A stretch of 64,000 nucleotides of DNA from assembly GCA_947034885.2 (NCBI GenBank), contig OX344757.2, positions 8,928,001 through 8,992,000 of the forward strand, written 5' to 3'. Positions 44,281 through 54,929 of the stretch are shown here, piece by piece (the stretch's first letter is position 1; the number at the start of each line of letters is the position of its first letter). The notes under the pieces are model-generated. The model did not search any database and was not told the DNA's origin. It saw nothing but the letters and a program-made list of their open reading frames with translations. The translations under genes were made by a program, and so were the position numbers. The stretch comes from Thuidium tamariscinum. Taxonomy: Eukaryota; Streptophyta; Bryopsida; Hypnales; Thuidiaceae.

Positions 44281-45365
44281 CTTATTACACACAAGGGATC
44301 CAACACACAAAGAGTAATCAACTTAAGACATGCGCACTTCTATCTTACTCCAAAGGATCCTCTATCATCCATCAAATTTCTAAGATGAACCTTTCAAACA
44401 CATTATTGTCAAAAAGTGGATATCACATGATTTTCAACATCATTGTAGAAATGTAGAATGTTCCTATTTCTCCAAAAATGAGATCATCTTTCTTTAGCAA
44501 AATATCTTACGTGATAGGTCTTGTGCATTTATGATTCCTGTAAATACAAATAAATGTATTAAAAAAAATTTCCTTTTGACACAAGGATATTGAACAATAC
44601 CAGCGATCCCAGAACTACTTTTGCAGAATTAGTCCGGGGGCTATACCCGTGGGTATAAGGACGGCTAATCCTGCGACTTGATAATTCCGTGGGAGAAAGT
44701 CTCTGAGAAATTTGAAAAAAGATTGTAGGATAATGAGTTTTTTTTTCTTTAGTAAAGTCATTTTTGCTATAGGTGCTGGTATTGTGTGAATCATACATGG
44801 CTATTTCTGGTCCTTTTTGATGGATCCAAATGCTAAAGAATGAGTGATTTGGTTGTTGAAATTGCTCAAAGATGAGTGATTTGCTTGCTTATTTGGTCAA
44901 AAATGATCACTTGCTTGCTTATTATACATATGCACTTGCACAAAGGAAGTAAACATAGTGTTAAGATTCAGATTTTATAACAAAATGAAAATTGTCAAAT
45001 GTTTGTCTTTTGAGAACAAACTCAAAACTGCCCACTAACTTGGGAATTGAACCCAACTTGCATAAAGCAAGACTGCCCCAATTGCAGTATTAGTGTCCTG
45101 TACACACAAAACAAACAGTCCACATTAGAAGAGAAAGTTAGAAGTAAAAAGTTTCCAAAATTGCAGCAGCGGTCCCCGCTGCGAATCTCCCACAGGCCTC
45201 AGCTTCATGGCGTCCATTCTTGTACTCCACCTTGTGTATGTGCAGTTGATGGCACATACGGCCCAGAAACTTGGAATGTCAAGAAACTCCATTATTTGAG
45301 ATTCAAAGCCAACATAATCTTATGAAAACTAAGGATTGTAAAAGAGAAGGATACTTCCGTGTAGA
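44281..45365. other. Intergenic stretch with a tRNA-like patch
   Basis: A minus-strand frame at 44559-44798 crosses a GC-richer patch (44600-44700) without a domain I recognise. It may include the 3' end of the hAT element. A tRNA-like patch is listed separately. Confidence 0.4.
45028..45106 (-). repeat. tRNA-like patch (pseudo-tRNA or SINE head)
   Basis: On the minus strand GGTTCAATTCCC (45042-45053) matches the T-loop/B box. CTTGCTTTATGCAAG upstream can form an anticodon-like stem, and TACTGCAATTGGGG resembles an A box. The acceptor stem does not close well, so this is not a functional tRNA. Confidence 0.35.
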
Positions 45366-47236
45366 TTACACATCCCCATGACGTCCGACCTTAACAACAT
45401 TCTTCCAGAAATCAATGGTGTCTTTATAGGGAAAAGTGTCAAGAGAATAGTAATTTTGCCCGAACATGCGCACCACAAGTGGCAAATGCTTATCCAGCCG
45501 ATTCCTCTAACATGACTTCAAAAATTTCAGTGTTGAAAAGCAGCGCTCATCTTCTACGGAGCCCAAAACCAGACAATAGCCTATCTTGGCCACTTTAAAG
45601 AATTTAGAAATCAAGTTTTGCAAGTGCCGTGACTGATCAAGGCCTCTCTATAATTTTATGACCGGATTGATATGGTAGGGTGTTGTCAAAGCAGAGTCGG
45701 CATTGGCTTTCATCGTAACTTTAAACATGGATTGCTGATTGTCCAATTTGGAGGCAGATAGGATTTTGGGAGCAATGAAGCCTTCATCATCAAAAGTTGG
45801 CCCACCCATTACAGGCTTCGAATGACAATAAAATTTCTTGAGCAATGTCAAGTGTTGAGGAAAGCTCTTTTCAGCTCCGTCCTATTTCTAGTACTGTGGA
45901 TAAATGATGCCAAAGGCATCAAGTAACTCTTGTTGGGGAAATTTTTTTTCCAAATTATTACAAAGTGATTGAGCTATCTCTACTAAACCCAGGGCATCCA
46001 CAAAAAACTCATTAGAATGTTAACACATGGTAAAAGAAGTTCAAGCAATCACATTAAGAAGAAAAAAAAATTGGAAATAGTAATATTCCTACCTCCACCG
46101 CTAATCTGCACTTCTGGAATTTTGAAATGCAAAGCTGGACTTCCAAATTCGAACAACCTGCCAAAATTTGATAAAAAAAAAGATACAAACTAGAAAGCAC
46201 CTAGCCAAAAAAAATGGGAATGGTATTGAAAAACCTCCATCCCTAACTCATCGCTATCTGTGACTGCAAAACCTTCACCGTTAATCTGTGACTCCAAAAC
46301 CTCGAGCAAAATTCTAAATCTGAATCCACAAAAGCACTAAGACCCAAGCTCAACCTACACCACGCAAGCACAATAAATAGACAAGAACAAGTGCAACAGA
46401 CCAATGCAAGTGAAAGGCACACCAACACAAGTGCCATCCAGACCAACACAAGCTAAAAGGTAAATGAATAACTCAGAAAAGAACAACTTAAAGAAGCAAA
46501 ATAGAAATGCTAACTTGAAAATTGCCGCTCCACTTTGTCTTGTATGTGGTGGTATACTTCTTGTGTGACAAAAACCTCTTGCCCCGTTTGATTATCAGTG
46601 CAACATGCGTAGATAGTGGTAATGCCAAGGTTGAATACTAGGTGGCAAATGCTGGTGTCACCCGGCAAGGCCCGCCATTCCAAAGGTATGTCGGCACTGT
46701 TCACTTTGAGAAGTTCACTATACCAAGAGAATTCCATAGACTAGTATGTTGTAGCAGGGTCAATGAACATCCTTGCTAGTTCACTTTGGCAAACCTTGAT
46801 TGCTTGCATGAAATCACAAATGAAAATATCACGAGCTTGGGTGAGCTTAATCAAGGAATGAACAGCGTTTAGCAAGGGTATGAAGCACGCCAAAGATAAG
46901 AGGACCTCAACGTCACTGAGAATATCAAAGTTGGAAGCAAGGGTTGCATTGCCTTTCTGCCCACTCGATGGGGGCATATGAACCCCCATCTTCACCAAAA
47001 GCGTTTTGTATTCACTGAAAACTCTCTACGCTGGACTCCTCATAGATATCCAACGCGTTTCAACATTTCTCAACATTTTTTTGGCCTTAGTTTCCATAAG
47101 ATCAGCTAGCTTTTGAAGCTCAGATTGTCACTTGTGGCTGCGACAGAAATATGCGTATACAGATTGGAAGAGACCTTCCAAATGAGAAACCAACGGATAC
47201 TGAGACAATGTCTCTACCACGAGATTAATGCAATGA
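45366..47236 (-). pseudogene. hAT transposase relic, C-terminal part with dimerisation domain
   Basis: On the minus strand the text reads HCINLVVETLSQYPLVSHLE, then QKLADLMETKAKKMLRNVET, RWISM, VHSLIKLTQARDIFICDFMQ and NNLEKKFPQQELLDAFGIIY. It ends with a clear hAT C-terminal block, GSVEDERCFSTLKFLKSC and RNRLDKHLPLVVRMFG, and stops at 45366-45368. Interspersed stops (after RSHK, before RVFSEYK and before RNRL) show decay. Gaps at about 46170-46515 and 46025-46090 have plausible GT/AG borders, so the gene may have had introns. The family cuts and pastes its own DNA. The copy is inactive. Confidence 0.85.
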
Positions 47237-48794
47237 CTCGCTGTGAGCCCTCGAGATGGCACTCAGAACTCTGGGTCCATTTTTCGCGATTAAATAGCCA
47301 AAATTAGCCAAAATATTCAAGAAAAAGACATAAAAAGAGTGTTGAGGGAGTTTTGGTGTTAGTCTATGCCAAAATGGTGGAAAACCAACTTAGAAGGTGG
47401 AAAATTCCTAATCCTAGAAATTTGAATCATTCTAAGTCTCCAAAGCAAGTTTATGTGAAGATTTAGTAATTCCGAGAGAAATAAGGAATCGAGAGTTAGT
47501 CAGTCCTAGTAAGTGTCTGTGCAAAATCAACCTTTTAAGGATGAACGTGACATACTGACTAAGCTGAAAGAGTCTACTATGAGCGTGGAAGAGTTACCAG
47601 GGCTTAAGTTCAATTTTGAAACAAATTGGATTTAAAGGTAAAACCACTACAATGGATTTGGAGAATTTGAACTTCACGAGATAAAAGATGGAGGATTGGA
47701 GATTGAAGACTATAGAGAGGTGTTCCAAGGGTAGGAGCATGCTAGGAGCGAACAAGAATCAAACAATTGTCCAAGATTCCCGGGCATCGGGAATTAAATT
47801 GTCCAATTGGGCAAAGTAATTCCAAATTACTAAAATTAGAAAGGTGCAAGGTTGCGTGAGACTTACGCCAAGAATCTAAGAGTACCCTAGACGTTACCCA
47901 ATTTATTTCGGATTTTTCCGAAATTCCACGTTGACCCCATGGGAAGTCAACCGCACATAGAAATGTTCGTAAATTCATAGAAATTACGTATGATGCGGTA
48001 AAATCTCACTAAAAATTAGGATAGGTTTTTGTGTGCTTAATAAGCGCCCGGTCAAGTTTGAAGACATTCCGACATTCCCAACTACCAAAACCAGCATCGA
48101 CATCGAATTTCACTAGAAGTTACAAGTTGGCGGCGGGTTGACCGGCGTATCAGGAGTGAATGATGTCCGATTGTCGCAAATAAGGAGTCATTCCTTACTC
48201 TCACAGACATTCCTAACGACCCTGGCCTGACAGATTCATCGAAATGCGCAAATCCTAGAAGTTAGATTTTTGACTTTTAATTGGAGTTACCGTAATTTCA
48301 ATTTGGGTGCGCAAATGGCCTAGGAGTGAGGGGTAAGGGATCCCTTAGGCTAATTGGTGTCTTCTGAAGACAATGGCGCAGACGGTTTTCCGTTTCGAGT
48401 TGTTCCCTAAAAGATAGAGAGGGTCAGCTCTTAGTTTGACTTTTTAATCGTTAATTGCGGTTAATTAGGAGTGATTGTGGAAATATCTCTTGGAAAATCA
48501 AAGATTGGATTTGGTCAAGATCTCTTTCTTGCGCAAAAATCCATCTTTGGGCTAAAGAAAGACAATTTCCAAAATGACTTTTGGTTAATTTGCAAAATAT
48601 CTACGTAAATTAGGGTTAATTCCAAAATATTTTGGGTTAAAATCTTGGATTTGATTTGGCCAAGATTTCTTTTGCCAAATGGGGATGTTTTTAGAAATTT
48701 CCACCATTAAACAACTAATATTTTGGAATTACATTAGGGTAGTTTAGGGTAGGAAGTAACAAAGTGTTTTCACTGGCAATTACCGAGAGGGGCC

Positions 48795-48840
48795 CGGCCA
48801 CGGGTATATAAGGGCCCCCCTCGAGGTTGCCAGTACCCTT
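48795..48840 (+). promoter_or_regulatory. LTR core promoter
   Basis: TATATAAG at 48805-48812 lies in a GC-rich setting (GGCCCGGCCACGGG before it, GGGCCCCCCTCGAGG after it), about 1.56 kb into the LTR. The position and contrast fit the U3/R border of a long plant LTR. Transcription would run rightward. Confidence 0.6.
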
Positions 48841-49052
48841 ATTTCTCGCACCGACACTTTGTTCTTCCCACGTGCTACCGACATAGTCAGAGCACTACTT
48901 GGACCAAAAGACTTTGGCCAAGTTTGTTTCTTGTATTTGAATTTTGAAGGCTTAGGGCCCCTTCAACTATTTCCCATTTTCCATTTTCCGTTAACAAGTC
49001 CAACTTCAACATTGTTAGTCACTACTCGTGGAAATTTCAAGCATCGAGTGCC

Positions 49053-49205
49053 AAAGTTCGGTTTAAACACTGTCATGTGTACCTCCTTTGGTGGCAAAAT
49101 CTTGAAATACTAAGAAATTTTGGGAATTTAAAGTGAAAGTTCGGTTAAACACTGACATGTGTACCTCCTTTTGCGATTAAAATTCTCAAAATACTAGGCG
49201 ATAAT
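49053..49205 (+). repeat. Tandem duplication in the LTR, about 84-bp unit
   Basis: AAGTTCGGTTTAAACACTGT and CATGTGTACCTCCTTT at 49053 recur from 49136 with small changes, each followed by AAATACTA. Two units are visible. Confidence 0.65.
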
Positions 49206-49589
49206 TCCATACGGCGAAGCTTTGAACCCCACCAAGCACACGAATTACTCAAACCACTCACAACCAAGTTAAGGGTTTGGATAGTTGGAGTTCAAATAAC
49301 TAAGTCTTTGGAAGAGACCATCAACAACCATTCAACAACCAGAAAGGAGAAAGGAAGGGCTTTCAACTACAAGCCAATAATTCTCTTTGTCAACTCTTTA
49401 TTACGTCTACCCCCTGGTTTTGTAGCCATTGGGAGAAACTAGTCAACTTTTGGAAAATAGGATAACATTCCATAAATCCATTAGATTGAGTGACTAGGTG
49501 TTGGTTTTACCATAACTCAAAAATTAAAGGAGAAAAATAATTCCGTTAAGGCTGTTTCTTTAGTTTAAAGTCAAAATTTGGCCAAAAGT

Positions 49590-49760
49590 CCAAGGCCTGA
49601 TCGGACCAGTTTGGAACTGAGGCACCCCAAGGCCTGATTGGACCAGCCGAGACTGAGGCAACCCAGGGCCTGATTGGACCAGCCGACTGAGGCAGCCCAA
49701 GGGCCTATCGGACCAGCCGAGACGAGGCAATCCAAGGGCCTGATCGGACCAGCCGGCTGA
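49590..49760 (+). repeat. GC-rich tandem array in the LTR, about 35-40-bp unit, five units
   Basis: The unit is built on GGCCTGATCGGACCAGCCGA followed by ACTGAGGCAACCCAAG. Five imperfect copies run without a gap. Minus-strand frames of 69-116 codons across it (Trp/Ser/Gly-rich repeats) are by-products. Confidence 0.8.
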
Positions 49761-50427
49761 CGTGGCCGCAGCCAACCACGCCTCGCCACGTGGCAGCCGC
49801 GGGAGAAGGGGTGGCTGGGCTGAGAGCGGAGGGGAGTCCAAGGTGCGGAGGGGAGTCCAGGGAGTCCAAAACTAATCTTTGGACACTCAAAACATAACTT
49901 AGACACAAGTTCAACTACCACTCAAGTAAGCAACAACTACTAACACTTCACTCATACATTGGGTATTGTAAACACTAGATTTTTGATTAAAAACAAAGAG
50001 TTCCAACATAAAGTCAAAACTCATAATTTTGATTTTCCCATCAAAAATCTAATATTTGCAACATCCATCAACCTTCACTAATCAAGCTTCATTACTCAAC
50101 CTCCATAGCCAAACTTTGTTGCGAAAACCTCAAATACAAAAGTGAGGTGCACGGGGGAAGTTAAGAGAAAATTAAGGTTGAAGAAGAAGCAACCCACGTG
50201 AAGGAATTAACAAAAACAATTAATATTTGGGGAATATTACTATTGAATTGGTATCTTTCTTTGACCTTTGGATTTAAAAACTAATATTCAAGGAATCTTA
50301 CTATAGATTTGGTTCTCGTTCTTTAGGAATGTTCTACATTCTTTGGTAGTTAGTCATTAATTAGATTCTTAGAAGGTTTGGATTTTGTGGTTTTGTTTTA
50401 TTAGGCCTAATAAGCCAAAAAGCAAAC

Positions 50428-50645
50428 AAACAAATTGACAACCAATTTCTTTACGAATTAACACAATTTCAAAATTAATTAGATTTGAAAAGATTTGATG
50501 ATCATTTTTGAATTAAAATACCCTAACAAGACAAAAGGGAAGGGACAAATTGACAACTAATTACTTCAAGGAATTAACATAATTTCAAAAATTAATTAGA
50601 TTTGAAAAGATTTGATAATAATTTCTATTCAAAATAATTAATTCC
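50428..50645 (+). repeat. Tandem duplication in the LTR, about 115-bp unit
   Basis: ACAAATTGACAACCAATTTC…AATTAGATTTGAAAAGATTT is repeated once with small changes beginning near 50544. Confidence 0.65.
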
Positions 50646-51324
50646 ATTTAGAATTTCAAATATCGATCAAAAATAATAAAACTAACAACAATAATAACTA
50701 ACCATTGAATTTTCATTGATTGCTTAGGATAGAATATTTACCCAAGTCTTACCCAATTAAGTAGACTAAGTTGAATTGCCGTATTTTCTAATTACCAGAG
50801 ATTTAGGAATTAAAAGAATTACGCAATTACAATTAGATCTACATAACCTTTAGTTTTCTTTTATCAGGATAAATCTAATTGACCAACAAACGTGAGGATT
50901 AATGGATTAGATGGAGAGCCGGGATGATTTTGATGGCGAGGTTGTGGGGGAGTATTTACACATGATGATGTTCAATGACGGGACTATGGAGATTTACGCA
51001 GAGGAGGTAAACTGCTCACATTTGATTTTCATTCTCCTTGTTTTACTTTTAAGTTCCTTTTTACCAAATGCTTGGAATTAGATTTAGGCATAACATCATT
51101 TGATAAGATAAGAATAGAATAGGATTGCTTGGTTGAATTTTAGAGCAGAATAGATAGAATTATAACCACAACATTAGATTAAAATCACTTAAAACATGAC
51201 TAAAAGAGTTCATTGCTTGGAAGGCTTTCTTTTAACACCCAATTAGAAAGAAAACTCAATTAGACACAGGACCCGTGTGAAAAACTCTTAGCTCGAGGGT
51301 AGAGTTAGGAGCGCTCACACTCGC

Positions 51325-51790
51325 ACAGCTCGCAGCAATGCAAAAAAGAGCCCATTTCTGATGAATTTGGGTGCTAACACCTTTTTTCGATCTTTGAAAG
51401 GTACTCACGCCATCCACCCCAAAGCAAACCAGCTTGGAGGCTATTTCCTCCCGATTCAACCCTCCTTCATCCATCAAAGCTAATATGATGGCATTTGTTA
51501 AGTGATCTAAAGTGCCATCAGAAACACAAGACAAATGCAACAAATGTGGGACCCTCTCCCACGAGTTCATTACATAAACATGTACACCCAACCAAGAGAA
51601 ACCATCAACTGTGGTTACTTCATCTGCACTTATCGAAACAATACGCACAGACTGCACAACGCCCTTGAGAGCCTTCAGAACGACTACATGCAAATGCTCA
51701 CTAATCTCCCAACCGGCACTCTCAAACCAATGTTTTCGTCGCAAGTTTTTTACTTCTAGATGCCTCAATAAGTATTGCTTAAGGTATTTG
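51325..51790 (-). pseudogene. hAT transposase relic, catalytic-core part
   Basis: On the minus strand: YIKYLKQYLLRHLEVKNLRR, then SAGWEISEHLHVVVLKALKG, VRIVSISADEVTTVDGFSWL, VHVYVMNSWERVPHLLHLSC and GGLNREEIASKLVCFGVDGV. The ISADE and FGVDGVS segments are where the family's RNase H-like catalytic acidic residues are expected. The 170-codon frame runs into the LTR and ends there artificially. The N-terminal zinc-finger part is not found upstream. Confidence 0.85.
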
Positions 51791-52318
51791 ATGTATGTTG
51801 CAATTTACATTTTAAAGACTTTGTCACAACTTGAAAGTTGAAAGTGACTTCAAACAATATACATAGTAGCCCACGTTGGATTTCTCATGGATCAAATGCA
51901 ATTTCACTTCAATTGCTAAATGACTGAACACATAGCAGTCCACATTAGATTCAGAAGGGGTCCATCGTGACTATGTTGTGACTGCCAAATGACTGGACAC
52001 TTGGCAGTCAACGTCAAATTTATAAAAGGTCCATTGTGACTTCAAAATGACAGGCAAATGAATGGTTACATGGATGTAGCTTTAAAGAAAGCACTTTCTA
52101 GGTCAACATTTTTCATCCATTGCCCATCCATAAAGAAAAAGATGGTGATAATACTCATTTCTAAATCAGACACTTGTAGATTTTAGCCCAATGAAAATGA
52201 CTTCTAAGTGACTGTGAAGGTCACAGTCATCCAATAGTCACATTTTCAAAAAATGACTGCTAGCAGTCATTTTCCAATCATTTTTCGTAGTTACGTTTAT
52301 CCCTATTTTCTTGTAGTG
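51791..52318. repeat. CACTA-like element remnant (right end)
   Basis: It ends CTATTTTCTTGTAGTG at 52318, the same end as the element at 23656-24142. It carries many AGTCAT/AATGACTG and GTGACT words. No left terminus was found, and its left side lies against the hAT relic. Confidence 0.5.
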
Positions 52319-52439
52319 AATGATAGCACCTCAGCTAGACATTTGCATAGATCCAAGGGATGGGTTAATTTTTCTTGAATGCATGTATTGTTAGCACTAT
52401 GACTAAAAATACAATTAACTTCTCAAGAGGAAGATTTTT

Positions 52440-52606
52440 GGAGTTTTTAAGTAGAACAGAGAGAATAAACTATGATATCCTTCTATGATAATAGTGCTTA
52501 TATGCTATAAATACCTATATTATAGGTGTTTATGTTATAAACACCTTCATTCGTTGGATAATATCTACTCATATATATGCTTAAGGCTCACATATTAGCA
52601 CCGTTG
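52440..52606 (+). repeat. Family A remnant
   Basis: ATGCTATAAATACCTATATT, ATAGGTGTTTATGTTATAAA and CACATATTAGCACCGTTG (end 52606) are family A interior and right end. The left end is missing. Confidence 0.55.
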
Positions 52607-52611
52607 TAGAC

Positions 52612-53468
52612 CCGACTACTTAATTTTGCTCCACCCCACCCCAGCCAATAAGTATAAGGAAGCAAACTTTTTTGGATTCTGAGGTGCCAAGTAGTAGGTT
52701 TTGATAAGGCAAAAGCTTACTCTATTCGCAAGTGCTTTAGAACTTGAAAATAATGCCAAAAAAATCATATGGAGTTGACTCTCTATTTGGTGATGTGTAG
52801 TCATTCTAAATTTTTCATTTTTGACTATTTGCCTTGTGTAGTATAAATGTATGCAATTTGTTGAATAGTTTTTACGTTTGTAAAGGTTAATAGACTAATT
52901 GTTAGATAGATCTTAAAGGTCTAATATCAAAAGATATGAATAGTGGCCAATCAACTTGGAGGTTGTTCATTGTGAATAGTTCTCTAACCGATTAGATATA
53001 GCAAAAACAATTTGTCATTTCTATGTATCTCTCTTTTTCATTTTTCCTCTCCAATATCTTTAGAAGTCAAGATGTCTTCATTTTTTTTTCCTTGTAGTTT
53101 TCTTTATAATGCTTGATTGAGATTTTATATTCTTTTTTATTAGCTAGTGATTGGCTTTAGACTTTGTCAATTTGTCAATTGGCTAGTGATTGGCTTTATA
53201 AATAAAATTTTATTAATTTTCTTTCCTTATCCAATACAAAATTCCCTGCGAACGAACCTTTAATACTATACTATGATAAAAATAACAATTTCAATGGCGT
53301 TGTTAATTTTTGGCATGACATGATGCCTCTCTATTTGGTCAATCCATCATCAAATTTGGCTAGGCCTGGCCTTTATTTTGCTTTGTTGTGTATGCCATGA
53401 AGCAATTAAAATGGTTGGGCCTGACCACTTCTCCAATTTGCATCACTTGCATTGGCATGGGGATGCTC
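52612..53468. repeat. Family P MITE copy with internal extra sequence
   Basis: Segment 52612-52800 matches the left half of the copy at 16779 (TGCTCCACCCCACCCCAGCC, GAGGTGCCAAGTAG). Segment 53325-53468 matches its right half (CAAATTTGGCTAGGCCTGGC, CATGGGGATGCTC, then TTA). About 520 bp of AT-rich sequence separates them. The left terminus is lost where a family A remnant abuts. Confidence 0.6.
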
Positions 53469-53471
53469 TTA

Positions 53472-54205
53472 GAGGTTAACAATGACATGACAAATATGGC
53501 AATTGTTGACTTGGTTCATGTGAGACAAATTTTACATTCACTATTGTGTGAATTAACTTAAGTGTAAAAATTCATTCAAAAAATTCAAATAACTTAGGAT
53601 ATGTTGGTACCTTCTGTTAGTAAAAATTTAGGTGTCATTATAGGGGCGAGATTTGACAAAATGTCCCTATTGAACTTCTTTCGGGGGTAGGGATGGGATG
53701 CGGATAGATCAGAGGCTGTGAAACAGTCCTTCTAAGGACCCATCAATCTAGTTCTAATTTTGGTTTAAATTTAATTTTCCCAACATAGTAGAAGAGAATG
53801 CAATAGCACACATGACCTTCAACAAGAAAATTGAAGCAATAACGTTGATTTTATGCCTCACATTCATTTGAGCCTCATAGCCAATCTTGTGATCAAGTGA
53901 GAGAGGTGAGAAACTCTTTATACTAGTGGAATAGTGGTGGGTGAAACAAACCATGTGGGATATGTGAATTAGCACAAAAAAGAGCTCCTCCATTCATCCA
54001 AAATATGATTAGGAAAAATATGACTGTGAAATATGACTCTATGCCCACAAATGTGTTCCCTATCGTTCCCTATGAAGTATTTGGTATTCCCAATGGATGT
54101 ATACTATACACTCTTGAAGTATAAGGTCAAAATATGACTACGGCTAGTCGCCAGTCATCCTCAGTCATATTTTCACAGTCATAAAACATCCATTTTCTAG
54201 TAGTG
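53472..54205. other. AT-rich stretch with a possible CACTA right end
   Basis: AATATGACT/AGTCATATT words cluster at 54010-54185 and lead to CATTTTCTAGTAGTG ending at 54205, reminiscent of a CACTA terminus. No matching left end was found. Confidence 0.35.
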
Positions 54206-54718
54206 TGTGGAAACGCAGGAATTGTGATAAAAGTCAAATTTCAGACGTCATTTAGACATAGTAGAATATATTTTTTCAAAAAACTTAAAACTTAGAAATG
54301 TTGGAGAATCAAGAACACTTTTACCTCCAAATTTTTTTATGAGATTTAAATACTCCACCTAAAAGTATGAACAAATTTCAGAGGAGGTGTTTGAAAATGT
54401 CCCAAAAAAATGTCCTTTCCAGACACTCACACCTCTAGAATTTGTCAAGAACTCTTACATGAGGCTTCAAAATCTCAAGTGGATTTTTAGAGATAAATGT
54501 TAGCTTGCTTCTCCCACTTCTTTTAGTTTAATTTTTTTATAAAAGAGCTATTATACTATGCCCAAATGAAATCTAAAATTCAACTTCAAACACAAGTCTT
54601 GCATTTCTAGTTACATCTCAAATTCTTAAGAACATGAATCAATATTTCACTATTATTGAAATAATATGACAAACACAAAGTAGCCACTTAAGGCTATCTT
54701 AGCAATGCCACAAGTTAT

Positions 54719-54925
54719 ATTGAATCAATGTTGTGAATCAAAGGTATTGTGTCAATAACTTGAATACGGTGGTGTAGGAATATTGAATCCACAATTATTC
54801 AAAGATACTATTTCTACATCTTTAATATGGTGTTGTAGAATATTGAATCAATAGTAACTCAAAAGTATTGTTTCACATTTTCAATATGGTGGTGCAGAAT
54901 ATTAGATCAACAATTATTCATCGTC
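54719..54925 (+). repeat. Tandem repeat, about 60-64-bp unit, 3.3 units
   Basis: TATTGAATCAAT…, TATTGAATCCACAATTATTC…, TATTGAATCAATAGTAACTC… and TATTAGATCAACAATTATTC… follow each other. Each of the first three ends in a GGTGxTGxAGAA-like word. It is AT-rich and without coding content. Confidence 0.65.
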
Positions 54926-54929
54926 AAAT

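Larger units (their letters stand above)
47237..51324. mobile_element. Solo LTR insertion, 4,078 bp, with 5-bp target duplication
   Basis: CTCGC at 47237-47241 is repeated at 51320-51324. Between them the sequence starts TGTGAGCCCTCGAG (47242) and ends GGAGCGCTCACA (51319), the TG...CA inverted ends of an LTR. Deleting it plus one CTCGC joins the two hAT parts in frame (…CAS + HCINL…). I see no pol domain and no second copy of either end inside, so a solo LTR of a large, probably Ty3/gypsy-type element is the best call. A non-coding LARD is the alternative. The strand is inferred as plus from the promoter. Confidence 0.82.

Noticed and set aside
44559..44798. Minus-strand 79-codon frame as an organelle-derived gene fragment
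   Set aside because: The peptide looked faintly organelle-like, but I could match it to no known plastid or mitochondrial protein.
45028..45106. Functional tRNA gene
   Set aside because: The T-loop is good, but the acceptor stem does not close and the anticodon loop has the wrong size.
49560..49921. Minus-strand frames of 69-116 codons, repetitive and Trp/Pro-rich
   Set aside because: They are translations of the GC-rich 35-40-bp tandem array in the LTR.
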